64,000 bases of DNA from Bifidobacterium mizhiense (GTDB taxonomy: Bacteria > Actinomycetota > Actinomycetes > Actinomycetales > Bifidobacteriaceae). A model generated the notes under the pieces. That model had not been told where the DNA came from. It worked only from the letters and a program-made list of their open reading frames with translations, and ran no database searches. How positions within the stretch are numbered: the first letter of the stretch is position 1; every line of letters starts with the position of its first letter. Of this stretch, positions 1 through 8,045 are shown piece after piece. The position numbers and the translations under genes were made by a program. The stretch covers positions 124,001 through 188,000 of the forward strand of contig NZ_BPWE01000002.1 in NCBI RefSeq assembly GCF_020884755.1. Reading direction: 5' to 3'.

Positions 1-30
1 CTTCTTCTCGCTCATGCGTCGCTTGGCCAT
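1..30 (-). CDS. N-terminal fragment of an unknown protein
   Basis: Only the first ten codons are inside the window; they read MAKRRMSEKK from an ATG at 30-28. A purine-rich GGAGAAG lies just before the ATG, which supports this start. It follows the mutY stop codon by 30 bases on the same strand, so it may be co-transcribed with mutY. Too little is visible to name a family. Confidence 0.4.
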   Translation of the reverse strand, partial: MAKRRMSEKK

Positions 31-60
31 ACTTCTCCAGTCTAATCGTCAGGGCGGCCT

Positions 61-1053
61 TCACTGCGGCAGACTCAAGCGGCCGTCCTGGCCGATCTCC
101 AGAAGGCCGTCCTCGTCCAGGGAGGCGATACACCGATCAAGTCGGATTTCGTCGTCGCACAGGGATTTCAGGTCCTTCCTGGAGACGGGCGCGCCAGAAG
201 CCTGCCGCAGCGCCTGGAGGATGGATCCGCGAATCTGCCGATCGGTGCCTGCGAAGCGCTGCCGGGGCCTGGTTCTGCCTGCACCCAGACCGGGCAGACC
301 AGCCTTGAGGAAACGGCAGTGGCCGGCCAGAGGACAGATGTCACAAGCCGGCTTGCGGGCCACACAGACCGTGGCGCCCAGCTCCATAACGGCCTGATTC
401 CATCGGGCCGAGGGCGGCTCCCGCCAGGCTGCCGACCGGATCTGCGGGTCAGCCGTTCCCAAGCTGTCGTCACCGTTCACGTGATGATCAGAAACTTCTG
501 AATCTTCGTCCTCAGGCAGGACCTGCCAGGCCAACTGGCGCTCCTCTCGGCTGGCAGCACCCCCTTTGGATTCACGTCCCAGAAAGACCCTGGAGAGCAC
601 CCTGCGAATGTTGGTATCGATGACGACGATCCTCTCGCCGTAGGCAAAGCTCATGACAGCGCTGGCCGTATAGTCGCCGATGCCAGGCAGGGCCACCAGC
701 TGGTCGTAATCCCGGGGCAGCCGGTCTGCGTACTGACTGGCCACCTGCCGCGCACACTCCTGTAGGCGCAGGGCTCGGCGCGGGTAACCCAACCTGCCCC
801 AGGCCGTAATGACTTCAGCCTTGGGGGCGGCGGCCAGTGAGGCCGCATCCGGCCAGACATTCATCCAGGCCGTCCAGTAGGGCACCACCCGACTCATCTG
901 GGTCTGTTGGCTCATGACCTCGGAGACCAGGACCCCCCAGGGCGTGGTTCGCCCGAAGCGCCAGGGCAGGTCGCGGGCATATCGGCTCCACCAGTCGAAC
1001 AGCCGCAAACGTATGGGCTCCGTCTCCGCCAAGGTCGTCTCCGCACGCTCCAT
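61..1053 (-). CDS. mutY: A/G-specific adenine DNA glycosylase MutY
   Basis: Base-excision repair enzyme that removes adenine mispaired with 8-oxoguanine. The HhH-GPD core is visible: the SEVMSQQTQ motif with the catalytic Glu near residue 45, the helix-hairpin-helix ALPGIGDYTA near 121-130, and VIDTN with the catalytic Asp near 146. Four cysteines at 230, 237, 240 and 246 fit the C-x6-C-x2-C-x5-C iron-sulfur loop. At 330 residues it lacks room for the full C-terminal Nudix-like 8-oxoG recognition domain of E. coli MutY, as in many actinobacterial homologues. About 35 extra, acidic residues (about 180-215) sit between the HhH core and the cluster loop. The ATG at 1053 has only a weak ribosome binding site. 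Divergent from trmL. Confidence 0.92.
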   Translation of the reverse strand: MERAETTLAETEPIRLRLFDWWSRYARDLPWRFGRTTPWGVLVSEVMSQQTQMSRVVPYWTAWMNVWPDAASLAAAPKAEVITAWGRLGYPRRALRLQECARQVASQYADRLPRDYDQLVALPGIGDYTASAVMSFAYGERIVVIDTNIRRVLSRVFLGRESKGGAASREERQLAWQVLPEDEDSEVSDHHVNGDDSLGTADPQIRSAAWREPPSARWNQAVMELGATVCVARKPACDICPLAGHCRFLKAGLPGLGAGRTRPRQRFAGTDRQIRGSILQALRQASGAPVSRKDLKSLCDDEIRLDRCIASLDEDGLLEIGQDGRLSLPQ

Positions 1054-1153
1054 GGGTCACACCGCCCTTCACCATCCGATTCCGCCTCATTCAACCGCCG
1101 TATTCTGCCTGACGGTGCCGACCGGCACTGCCTGGCCTGTCGTTTGGCGACGG

Positions 1154-1159
1154 TAGGTT
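1154..1159 (+). promoter_or_regulatory. Candidate -10 box for leaderless trmL mRNA
   Basis: TAGGTT matches the actinobacterial TANNNT -10 pattern and ends six bases before the ATG at 1166, so transcription would start at or next to the first base of the start codon. No convincing -35 is seen. See the separate finding on six such sites. Confidence 0.4.
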
Positions 1160-1165
1160 GGCCTC

Positions 1166-1819
1166 ATGAACAGGCAGGAACAGGAGCGGTCCGGCGACCC
1201 CTCGAAGGCCGTCGAGAGCATGTACGAGTACGGATACCGCAAATCGAATTATGGTCCCGACGAGCTGGTCACTGACGCCCACGGCAACCCGATCTCCGTG
1301 GTGGATGCCATGATGAAGGCCGATCAGGCCAGCCGGGTCAAGACCTCCACGCCCCACCTGTGCTACTACTCGCCGCGGATCCCCGGCAACACCGGCTCGG
1401 CCATCCGCCTATGCGCCGTGACCGGCACCATCCTGCACCTGATAGAGCCCCTGGGCTTCAACCTCAAAGACACCAAGCTGCGCCGGGCCGGCCTGGACTA
1501 CCATGACATGGCCCATGTGGTCCTGCACCCGGACTTCGACGACCTGGTCCGCTCCATGCCCGACAGCCGAATCATCGCCTTCACCGCCCACGCCGACAAG
1601 CTCTACACCGAGGTCAGCTACCGGCCGGACGACATCCTCCTGTTCGGCCCCGAACCGGGCGACATCCCCGACCCCATGGAGATCATGGCCGGCCCTCACG
1701 TGGCCGAACAGGTCAGGCTGCCCATGCGGCCCAGCCTGCGCAGCCTGAACCTGACCAACTGCGCCTCCATCGCCATCTACGAGGCCTGGCGGCAACTGGG
1801 ATTCCAAGGCGGTCGCTGA
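1166..1819 (+). CDS. trmL: tRNA (cytidine/uridine-2'-O-)-methyltransferase, SpoU/TrmL family
   Basis: SPOUT-class enzyme expected to 2'-O-methylate the wobble nucleotide (position 34) of certain leucine tRNAs with S-adenosylmethionine. The three family motifs are present in order: SPRIPGNTG near residues 69-77, IEPLGF with LRRAGLDYH near 93-113, and the knotted C-terminal part with GPEPGDIP and RSLNLTNCASIAIYEAWRQ. TrmL is normally about 155 residues; this protein has roughly 60 extra residues at its N-terminus before the SPOUT fold, with no recognised domain. A TAGGTT hexamer ends exactly six bases before the ATG and there is no good Shine-Dalgarno, so the mRNA may be leaderless. Convergent with the PFL gene, stop codons 15 bases apart. 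Confidence 0.9.
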   Translation: MNRQEQERSGDPSKAVESMYEYGYRKSNYGPDELVTDAHGNPISVVDAMMKADQASRVKTSTPHLCYYSPRIPGNTGSAIRLCAVTGTILHLIEPLGFNLKDTKLRRAGLDYHDMAHVVLHPDFDDLVRSMPDSRIIAFTAHADKLYTEVSYRPDDILLFGPEPGDIPDPMEIMAGPHVAEQVRLPMRPSLRSLNLTNCASIAIYEAWRQLGFQGGR

Positions 1820-1834
1820 ACCCTGCGAGCACAC

Positions 1835-3199
1835 TCAGTTCTTGAAGCTGTGAATGGGTGCCGGGATGTGTCCGCCTCGATTGACGAAGTCCGCGCAGGA
1901 ACGGGTATTGACCGGCACGACCGGCCCGCCGCCCATGAGTCCGCCGAACTCGGCCCACTCGCCCACCTGCTTACCGATGACAGGAATGACCCTGACTGCA
2001 GTGGTCTTCTGATTGATCATGCCGATGGCCGCCTCGTCGGCGATCAGGCCGGAGATGGACTCGGCAGAGGTGTCCCCGGGAATGGGGATCATGTCCAACC
2101 CCACCGAGCAGACGCAGGTCATGGCCTCAAGCTTCTCCAGGGTCAGGCTCCCCTCTTGTGCAGCCTGAATCATGGCGGCGTCTTCAGACACGGGAATAAA
2201 GGCCCCGGACAGCCCGCCGACCGAGCTGGAAGCCATGATGCCGCCCTTCTTGACCTGATCGTTAAGGATGGCCAGGGCCGCAGTGGTCCCGGGGGCGCCC
2301 ACCTGCTCCAGGCCCATGGTCTGCAGGACCTCCCCCACTGAGTCTCCGACCGCCGGGGTGGGCGCCAGGGACAGGTCGATGATCCCGAAGGGCACATCCA
2401 GGCGGCGGCTGGCCTCCTGGGCCACCAGCTGCCCCACGCGGGTGATCTTGAAGGCCGTACGTTTGATGGTCTCACAGAGCTGCCCGAAGTCTGCTCCCTT
2501 GGCTGATTCAAGGGCAGTCTTGACCACGCCGGGCCCGGAGACCCCCACGTTGATGACGGCCGACCCCTGGCTGACCCCGTGGAAGCCACCGGCCATGAAG
2601 GGGTTGTCGTCCGGAGCGTTGCAGAAGACCACCAGTTTGGTGCAGCCGGAGCTGTCTGAGTCGGCGGTGCTCTCGGCAGTGGCCTTGACGACCCGCCCCA
2701 TCAGGGCCACGGCATCCATATCGATGCCTGTTCTGGTGGAACCCACGTTGACACTGGCGCAGACCCGTTCCGTCTGGCTCAGCGCCCTGGGCAGGGACTT
2801 GATCAGCAGCCGCTCGGCCGGAGTCATGCCCTTGCCAACCAGGGCCGAATAGCCACCGATCAGGTTGACTCCGACCTCCTGGGCCGAACGATCCAGTGCC
2901 TTGGCCACGGCTACATAGTCTTCCACCGTGTGGCAGGCGCCGGCGGCCACCAGGGAGATAGGAGTGACGGTGATGCGCTTGTTGACGATGGGAATGCCGT
3001 ACTCACGGGCGATGGCATCGCCTGTGGACACCAGGTCGCCGGCCAGGGAGACGATCTTGCGATGGATGTTCCGACAGAGCATGTCCACATCACCGCTCAC
3101 ACAATCCAGCAGGCTGATGCCCATGGTGATGGTGCGCACGTCCAGGCGCTCCCGGTCGATCATGTCGTTGGTCTCCAGGACCTCGTCACGTGTGATCAT
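1835..3199 (-). CDS. PFL (DUF711/UPF0210) family protein
   Basis: A 454-residue member of the conserved UPF0210/DUF711 family, distantly related to the pyruvate formate-lyase-like fold in structural classifications; the biochemical role is not established. The start ATG at 3199 is supported by GAGGAGG five bases upstream. Family features seen are the [13 protein letters not shown] stretch near residue 23, Gly-rich segments such as [12 protein letters not shown] near 195, and the C-terminal [15 protein letters not shown]. It follows the small ACT-domain gene by ten bases on the same strand. That pairing recurs widely in bacteria and archaea, which suggests the ACT protein is its amino-acid-binding regulatory partner (inference). 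Confidence 0.88.
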   Translation of the reverse strand: MITRDEVLETNDMIDRERLDVRTITMGISLLDCVSGDVDMLCRNIHRKIVSLAGDLVSTGDAIAREYGIPIVNKRITVTPISLVAAGACHTVEDYVAVAKALDRSAQEVGVNLIGGYSALVGKGMTPAERLLIKSLPRALSQTERVCASVNVGSTRTGIDMDAVALMGRVVKATAESTADSDSSGCTKLVVFCNAPDDNPFMAGGFHGVSQGSAVINVGVSGPGVVKTALESAKGADFGQLCETIKRTAFKITRVGQLVAQEASRRLDVPFGIIDLSLAPTPAVGDSVGEVLQTMGLEQVGAPGTTAALAILNDQVKKGGIMASSSVGGLSGAFIPVSEDAAMIQAAQEGSLTLEKLEAMTCVCSVGLDMIPIPGDTSAESISGLIADEAAIGMINQKTTAVRVIPVIGKQVGEWAEFGGLMGGGPVVPVNTRSCADFVNRGGHIPAPIHSFKN

Positions 3200-3209
3200 G
3201 GCCGCCTCC

Positions 3210-3482
3210 TCAGACCCGGTGCATCCTGGTGAAGATCTCCTCGCGCTGGCAGCGGATGGAGACCCCGATCTCTTCTCCCAGGGATTCCATCCGCTGGCTC
3301 AGCGCGTCAAAATCATCCTTACAGGCAGTGCAGTCCACGATCATCATCATGGTAAAGAAGCCATCCAGAATGGTCTGCGAAATATCCAGTACATTGACCC
3401 CCTGCTGGGAGAGGTCTGTACAGACCTTGCCGATGATGCCGATGGCATCCTTGCCCACCACCGTGATGATCGCCTTGTCCAT
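3210..3482 (-). CDS. ACT domain-containing protein (UPF0237)
   Basis: A 90-residue stand-alone ACT domain, a small alpha/beta ligand-binding fold that usually binds amino acids. The sequence starts [20 protein letters not shown], with the Gly-rich turn DAIGIIGKV expected in ACT domains, followed by a C-terminal beta strand around [12 protein letters not shown] chose the ATG at 3482 rather than an upstream in-frame start at 3497 because GAGGAGG lies six bases before it. It is the first gene of a two-gene unit with the downstream PFL gene. It may sense an amino acid or related metabolite, but the ligand cannot be told from sequence. Confidence 0.88.
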   Translation of the reverse strand: MDKAIITVVGKDAIGIIGKVCTDLSQQGVNVLDISQTILDGFFTMMMIVDCTACKDDFDALSQRMESLGEEIGVSIRCQREEIFTRMHRV

Positions 3483-3531
3483 GACCGTCCTCCTCATCCA
3501 CCTCGCCCTTGACTGGACCCCTGAAAACCGG

Positions 3532-3576
3532 GACCCCGCTCCCCCAGCTTAGAGGAGCGCCGGGAGAAGCGGGGTC
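3532..3576 (-). terminator. Terminator after galK
   Basis: A perfect nine-base inverted repeat, GACCCCGCT (3532-3540) and AGCGGGGTC (3568-3576), encloses a loop that itself can pair. On the minus strand it is followed a few bases later by TTTTC. It lies between the galK stop and the ACT gene start and separates those transcription units. Confidence 0.6.
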
Positions 3577-3597
3577 GTAGAGGTCTGCAGTCTGAAT

Positions 3598-4860
3598 TCA
3601 GGATTCGCGCGCGGCCGCCGATGATGGCAGGGCGATCAGGGCTCTGGGGGCCTTGAATCCCTTGGAGGCGAATCGTTCGGCTATCTCACGGGCAAGATCG
3701 GAGCCCTTGCCGGCATCAGCCAGGGCGATGATGGATCCGCCGAACCCGCCGCCGGTCATGCGAGCCCCATAGGCCCCGCCCTGACGTGCCGCATCCACGG
3801 CCTCATCCAACTCCGGGCAGGTGACCTCGTAGTCGTCCCTCAGGGAGTCATGGGAGGCGTTGAACAGGCGGCCGGCTAGGACGTAATCGCCCCTGCCAAA
3901 GGCCTCGATAAAGCGGTCCACCCGTCCTATCTCGCTGACCACGTGGCGTACCCGCCTACGCATGGTCTCATCGGGCAGCTGCTCCATCAGGGCAGCCAGG
4001 GCGGATGGGGGATCAGCAGCGCCATTGACCTGGTCTGCCGCCTGGCGCAGGTTGGCCACTCCCAGCAGATGTGCAGCCTGTTCGCAGGTGGCCCGCCGCT
4101 GATCGTATTGGCCGTCGTTGAGCTGGTGCTGGGCCCTGGTGTCGACCACCAACAGCTCCAGGCCCGCAGCCCGTAAATCGAAAGGAACCTGACGCACGTT
4201 GCTCATGGCATCCAGTTCTGGCCGGCAGTCCAGACGCAGGGCGCAGCCGGATCGACAGCGCATGGAGGCGCTCTGATCCATGCCGCCTGTGGAGGCGCCT
4301 GCCATATCGTTCTCAGCAGTGATGGCGGCCTGGATCAGCCTGACCCGACCAGCCTCGTCGCCGCCCAGCCCCAGACCGAACAGGTCATCCAGGGCCAGTG
4401 CCACGGCACAGGTCATGGCCGCCGAGGAGCTCAATCCGGACCCCACGGGCACACAGGAAGCCAGGGCCAGGTCGAACCCTTGAACCTGAGGGAAGCCATC
4501 CCGCTGCAGGGCCCAGGCCACACCTACCGGATAAGCCGCCCATCCGCTCACTCCCCGGGCCTGAAGACCATCCAGATCAGCCTGGACCGGATGCTCCGGA
4601 TCCATGGTGGAGACCAGACGAACCTGGCTGTCCGTCCTGGGGCTGACGGCCACATAGGTACGGTGAGGCAGGGCGATGGGCAGGCAGAGCCCGGCGTTGT
4701 AATCCGTGTGCTCACCGATCAGGTTGACCCGGCCCGGGGCGCTCCAGACGCCCTGGGGATCCCCGCCATAGACCTTTTGGAAGAGCTCCCGGGCCTTGGT
4801 GGCCCCCTGGCCGTCCGCACCCTGGGTCCAGGCCTGCATGAATTCCACTGTCGTCGTCAT
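3598..4860 (-). CDS. galK: Galactokinase
   Basis: GHMP-family kinase that phosphorylates alpha-D-galactose to galactose 1-phosphate, the first step of the Leloir pathway. Motif 1 (GRVNLIGEHTDYN) is at residues 43-55, the ATP-binding GSGLSSSAAM motif is near 140, and the third motif GGGFGGSIIAL is near 365. Length (420) is normal. The ATG at 4860 overlaps the galT stop as ATGA, and GGAGAG lies six bases upstream, so translation of the two genes is probably coupled. In this organism it could also handle galactose released by the GH42 enzyme at 40,086-42,236. Confidence 0.96.
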   Translation of the reverse strand: MTTTVEFMQAWTQGADGQGATKARELFQKVYGGDPQGVWSAPGRVNLIGEHTDYNAGLCLPIALPHRTYVAVSPRTDSQVRLVSTMDPEHPVQADLDGLQARGVSGWAAYPVGVAWALQRDGFPQVQGFDLALASCVPVGSGLSSSAAMTCAVALALDDLFGLGLGGDEAGRVRLIQAAITAENDMAGASTGGMDQSASMRCRSGCALRLDCRPELDAMSNVRQVPFDLRAAGLELLVVDTRAQHQLNDGQYDQRRATCEQAAHLLGVANLRQAADQVNGAADPPSALAALMEQLPDETMRRRVRHVVSEIGRVDRFIEAFGRGDYVLAGRLFNASHDSLRDDYEVTCPELDEAVDAARQGGAYGARMTGGGFGGSIIALADAGKGSDLAREIAERFASKGFKAPRALIALPSSAAARES

Positions 4861-6140
4861 TGATTCTCTCCATTCTCCAGGTCCAGGGGCCCCAGCTGGC
4901 GGAAACGGTCGGCGATCCGCTCAGGGGTGGTGTCCGACACCCAGGCAGCCATGCCTGACTCGGATCCGGCAAGATACTTGATTTTGTCCACGGCCCGACG
5001 GAAGGAGAAGAACTGCAGGTTGAGCCGGTAGTCCTCCCGCCGCGGATCGTGCAGCGGTGCCTGGTGCCAGGCGGCGATGTAGGGCAGATCCATCCCCTTG
5101 CCGTCGCCCTTGTCGAAGAAGGCGTTGCCCCTCTTGAGCAGGGTGGAATACATGACGGCCAGGTCCCAGCGCTCCTGGTCGTTGAGCTGGTCCAGGCTCA
5201 GGATCCCGTCGCGGACGGGGGCCACGTGGACTTCCAGGGGCCAGCGGGCGGCCGCAGGCACATAGGCCACCCAGGTGGCGTTGCGGAAGACCACCCGCCG
5301 TCCGGAGTCCAGCTCGGCCTTGAGGATATCCGCCAGGAGGTTGCCGCCGGTGCGTTCCCGGTAGTCGGCGCACTGCCTCAACTCCTGCTCCAGCCGGGGG
5401 GCGATGAAGGGGTAGCAGTAAATCTGTCCATGGGGATGGGCCAGGGAGACGCCGATCTCCTGGCCGTGGTTCTCGAAGGGGAAGATCTGTTCGATGCCCT
5501 CCATGGTCGAGATCTCAGCAGTCCGGAAGGCCCAGGCCTCCACCACCGTCCGCAGACGGGAAACCGGCAGATCGGCAGGCAACGCGTGCTCATCAGGGTC
5601 GAAGCAGACCACCTCGCAGCGCCCGTTGGCCTCGCGCACCGGCCAGAGGGGGTTGCCGTCCACCAGGGAGGGCTGGTCGGCCGGCTGCGTATTGGGTACC
5701 TGCATCATGGAGGGGAAGCGATTCTCGAAGACCGCCACGTTGTAGTCCACATCGGGGATCTCCCCATCCTGATAGGGATCCCCGGGCTTTCTGGCTGCCA
5801 GGGGGTTGCCCTTGGCGGTGGCCTGCGGACCGGCGGTGATGGGCCGGTTCATCCGGGCCGTGGCCATGGGAATCCAGTCGCCGGTCAGAGGGTCCCGGCG
5901 CATCTGCGGCGGCTGGAAGGGCACCGTCCTGCCCTCCTGATCCTGATGGGGGGCGAACCGGTCGGTCAGCGGACGAGGATCGTCCAGACGCCTGGTCCTG
6001 CGGCCGGAGACATATTCAGGATCATCGTCCAGATAGAAGAACCGGCGCCCGTCGGCCAGCCTGGTGGGGGTGATGCGGATATGCTCCCTGGCATACTCGC
6101 CGGGAACATACCGCTGAGGGACATACTGCTCTGACTTCAT
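4857..6140 (-). CDS. galT: Galactose-1-phosphate uridylyltransferase
   Basis: Transfers UMP between UDP-glucose and galactose 1-phosphate, completing the Leloir route with galK. The active-site HPHGQIY motif is at residues 235-241 with the nucleophilic histidine, and the substrate-binding FENRFPSM is at 138-145. The 427-residue length, with an N-terminal stretch containing RRTRRLDDPRPL, is longer than the about 350-residue E. coli GalT and fits the actinobacterial form. The ATG at 6140 has AAGGAG four bases upstream. The gene lies 82 bases downstream of a DeoR-type regulator on the same strand; a direct repeat in that gap may be the regulator's operator. Confidence 0.95.
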   Translation of the reverse strand: MKSEQYVPQRYVPGEYAREHIRITPTRLADGRRFFYLDDDPEYVSGRRTRRLDDPRPLTDRFAPHQDQEGRTVPFQPPQMRRDPLTGDWIPMATARMNRPITAGPQATAKGNPLAARKPGDPYQDGEIPDVDYNVAVFENRFPSMMQVPNTQPADQPSLVDGNPLWPVREANGRCEVVCFDPDEHALPADLPVSRLRTVVEAWAFRTAEISTMEGIEQIFPFENHGQEIGVSLAHPHGQIYCYPFIAPRLEQELRQCADYRERTGGNLLADILKAELDSGRRVVFRNATWVAYVPAAARWPLEVHVAPVRDGILSLDQLNDQERWDLAVMYSTLLKRGNAFFDKGDGKGMDLPYIAAWHQAPLHDPRREDYRLNLQFFSFRRAVDKIKYLAGSESGMAAWVSDTTPERIADRFRQLGPLDLENGENQ

Positions 6141-6175
6141 GCTGCTCCTTCATCGTCCGTGATGATTGACAATCC

Positions 6176-6197
6176 ATGGCAACCAGCTATGGCAACC
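6176..6197. promoter_or_regulatory. Tandem direct repeat in the galT leader, candidate operator
   Basis: ATGGCAACC occurs twice, at 6176-6184 and 6189-6197, starting 13 bases apart between the regulator gene and galT. DeoR-family repressors often bind direct or loosely repeated sequences near the promoter they control, so this is a candidate operator. No strong galT promoter is seen, and read-through from the regulator gene is also possible. Confidence 0.35.
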
Positions 6198-6222
6198 CGC
6201 GCACCCCAGTGTGACCGGCCGT

Positions 6223-7056
6223 TCATTGAGTCTGATCCTCAGACCCATCGGTGGGTTGAGCCTGGCCTTCCTCGGGGTTGACCGGCACCAACACCAGCCG
6301 CTTGACCAGGGAGCGGGTGGCCTCGGCCGACTCCTGGTCCAGCTGGTCGTCGGTGATGACGGTGTCCACCTGGTCGAAGGAGGCGAACAGGGACAGGGAG
6401 GTGCAGCTCCACTTGGTATGGTCGGTCAGGATGATGGTCCGGTCGGCGATGTCCATCAGCGCCATATCGGTGGCCGCCTCCAGGGAGTTGGGCATCAGGA
6501 AGCCGCGTGGGATGGAGACCGAGTGGGTCCCCAGAAAGACCGTGTTGACCCGCAGGGAGGCGATGACCTTATCCGCAATGGGGCCTACCAGTGAGTTGGA
6601 CCGGGTGATGACGCCGCCGGTGACGATGACCTCCACGTCCTTGCTCTCCATGGCCTGAACCAGCTCGGCCACGGGGATGGAATTGGTCAGCAGGGTCACG
6701 CCGGCACACTGACGGCTCTCCAGGAGGTGCTGGGCGAAGACATAGGCCGTGGTTCCGCCGCCGATGGCGATGACGTCGCCCGGGGAGACATAGTCGATGG
6801 CGTGACGGGCGATGGTGTCCTTGAGGCCCATGTCCATCTGCGACTTGACCGAGAAGAGCGGCTCAGCCAGCAGCGAGCTGGTGGTGACGGCCCCTCCGTG
6901 GACCCTCTTGAGCAGGCCCTTGTCCGCCAGGTCGGCAATGTCCCGACGGATGGTCATGGCGGAAACGCCCAGCTCCTTGGAGAGGGCGGTGATACGGACT
7001 GCGCCACGAGTACGCAACCGGTTCAATATCAGGTGTTGGCGTTGTGACGATATCAT
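6223..7056 (-). CDS. DeoR/GlpR-family transcriptional regulator of the gal genes
   Basis: A 277-residue sugar-phosphate-sensing regulator. The N-terminal winged helix is clear (ITALSKELGVSAMTIRRDI with KRVHGGAV close behind) and is followed by the DeoR C-terminal sensor domain with AIGGGTTAYVFAQHL and the VFLGTHSVS stretch, which in this family binds a phosphorylated sugar. I place the start at the ATG at 7056. In-frame codons continue upstream to 7173, but a well-formed promoter ends six bases before this ATG. The position upstream of galT and galK implies control of galactose use. No effector can be assigned. Confidence 0.88.
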   Translation of the reverse strand: MISSQRQHLILNRLRTRGAVRITALSKELGVSAMTIRRDIADLADKGLLKRVHGGAVTTSSLLAEPLFSVKSQMDMGLKDTIARHAIDYVSPGDVIAIGGGTTAYVFAQHLLESRQCAGVTLLTNSIPVAELVQAMESKDVEVIVTGGVITRSNSLVGPIADKVIASLRVNTVFLGTHSVSIPRGFLMPNSLEAATDMALMDIADRTIILTDHTKWSCTSLSLFASFDQVDTVITDDQLDQESAEATRSLVKRLVLVPVNPEEGQAQPTDGSEDQTQ

Positions 7057-7062
7057 TCGAAC

Positions 7063-7092
7063 ATTATCGCACACATTCGCCCAAATTGGCAA
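7063..7092 (-). promoter_or_regulatory. Promoter of the DeoR gene, predicted leaderless
   Basis: On the minus strand TTGCCA (7092-7087) and GATAAT (7068-7063) are 18 bases apart, both close to the sigma-70-type consensus. GATAAT ends six bases before the ATG at 7056, so the start point of transcription should fall on or beside the start codon. No Shine-Dalgarno is present, which agrees with a leaderless mRNA. Confidence 0.65.
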
Positions 7093-7293
7093 GCCGACCA
7101 TAGGACTGTGGTCGCGGTCCAAAAACAGGGGCGAACAATCGATGTTTCTTCGATACCCCGACCATTCTTCCATATGCCAGAGGCCTGCCGCAGCTATTGC
7201 AGCAACCTGTCAACCAAGGCACATTCTGTCTTCAAGTCGCCCACAAGGGCCTGCGGGGTCGCCTGAGAAAGCGAACACGATGGCGATGCAATG

Positions 7294-8037
7294 TCAGTTT
7301 CGATGGGTCAACCGTTCAAGTCCCCACAGGGTCACCTGTACCATGGCCTCCAGTACGATCCCGGCATCCATCTTCGAGCTGCCGCGAACCCGCTCCACGA
7401 AGACTATAGGCACTTCGACGACGCTCAGACCCATGGCCTGGACCCGACGCAGCATATCCACCTGGAAGACGTAGCCGCTGGAGCGGACCCTTCGCAGGTC
7501 GATCCGCCTGAGTACATCCGCTCGATAGACCCGTAGGCCGGCGGTCATGTCACGCACTGAGGATCCCAGGGCGGTGCGGGCATACCAGGATCCCATACGC
7601 GAGATCAGGTCCCGATACCAGGGCCAATGTTGGGTGCGGCCTCCGCGCACCCGGCGCGAGCCGATGACCAGATCCGGATGCGCCTCGCCTCGGGCCACCG
7701 CCAGCATCCTGGCCAGATCCTGGGGTCGATGGGAGCCATCCATGTCCATCTCGCAGATCAGGCCATAGCCATGCCCCAAAGCCCAGCGGAAACCCTGCAC
7801 GTAGGCAGGGCCCAACCCGCGGCGGTCATGCCGATGGAGGACGTGCACGCGAGGGTCGCGCTTAGCCATGTCCTCGGCCTTGGCGCCGGTGCCGTCCGGC
7901 GAGTTGTCGTCGACGACCAGAACATCGACTTCCGGGCAGCAGGCCAGCAGCTGTGGAAGGGTCACTCCGATATTGTCAGCCTCTTGATACGTAGGCATGA
8001 CCACAACGGTCCCTGCTCCACCACGAACAGCGTCCAT
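7294..8037 (-). CDS. Polyprenol-phosphate mannosyltransferase-like GT2 enzyme
   Basis: Glycosyltransferase family 2 protein of 247 residues resembling dolichol/polyprenol-phosphate mannose synthase (Ppm1/DPM1 catalytic domain), which makes the lipid-linked mannose donor used outside the membrane. Visible motifs are VVMPTYQEADNI near residue 12, VDDNSPDGT near 42, the metal-binding EMDMDGSHRPQDL near 95, and a conserved SRMGSWYAR segment in the middle. There is no transmembrane domain, so it would act on the inner membrane face. It follows the flavin oxidoreductase gene by eight bases. The 200 bases downstream to the DeoR promoter hold nothing I recognise. Confidence 0.85.
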   Translation of the reverse strand: MDAVRGGAGTVVVMPTYQEADNIGVTLPQLLACCPEVDVLVVDDNSPDGTGAKAEDMAKRDPRVHVLHRHDRRGLGPAYVQGFRWALGHGYGLICEMDMDGSHRPQDLARMLAVARGEAHPDLVIGSRRVRGGRTQHWPWYRDLISRMGSWYARTALGSSVRDMTAGLRVYRADVLRRIDLRRVRSSGYVFQVDMLRRVQAMGLSVVEVPIVFVERVRGSSKMDAGIVLEAMVQVTLWGLERLTHRN

Positions 8038-8045
8038 GGCCGCTC

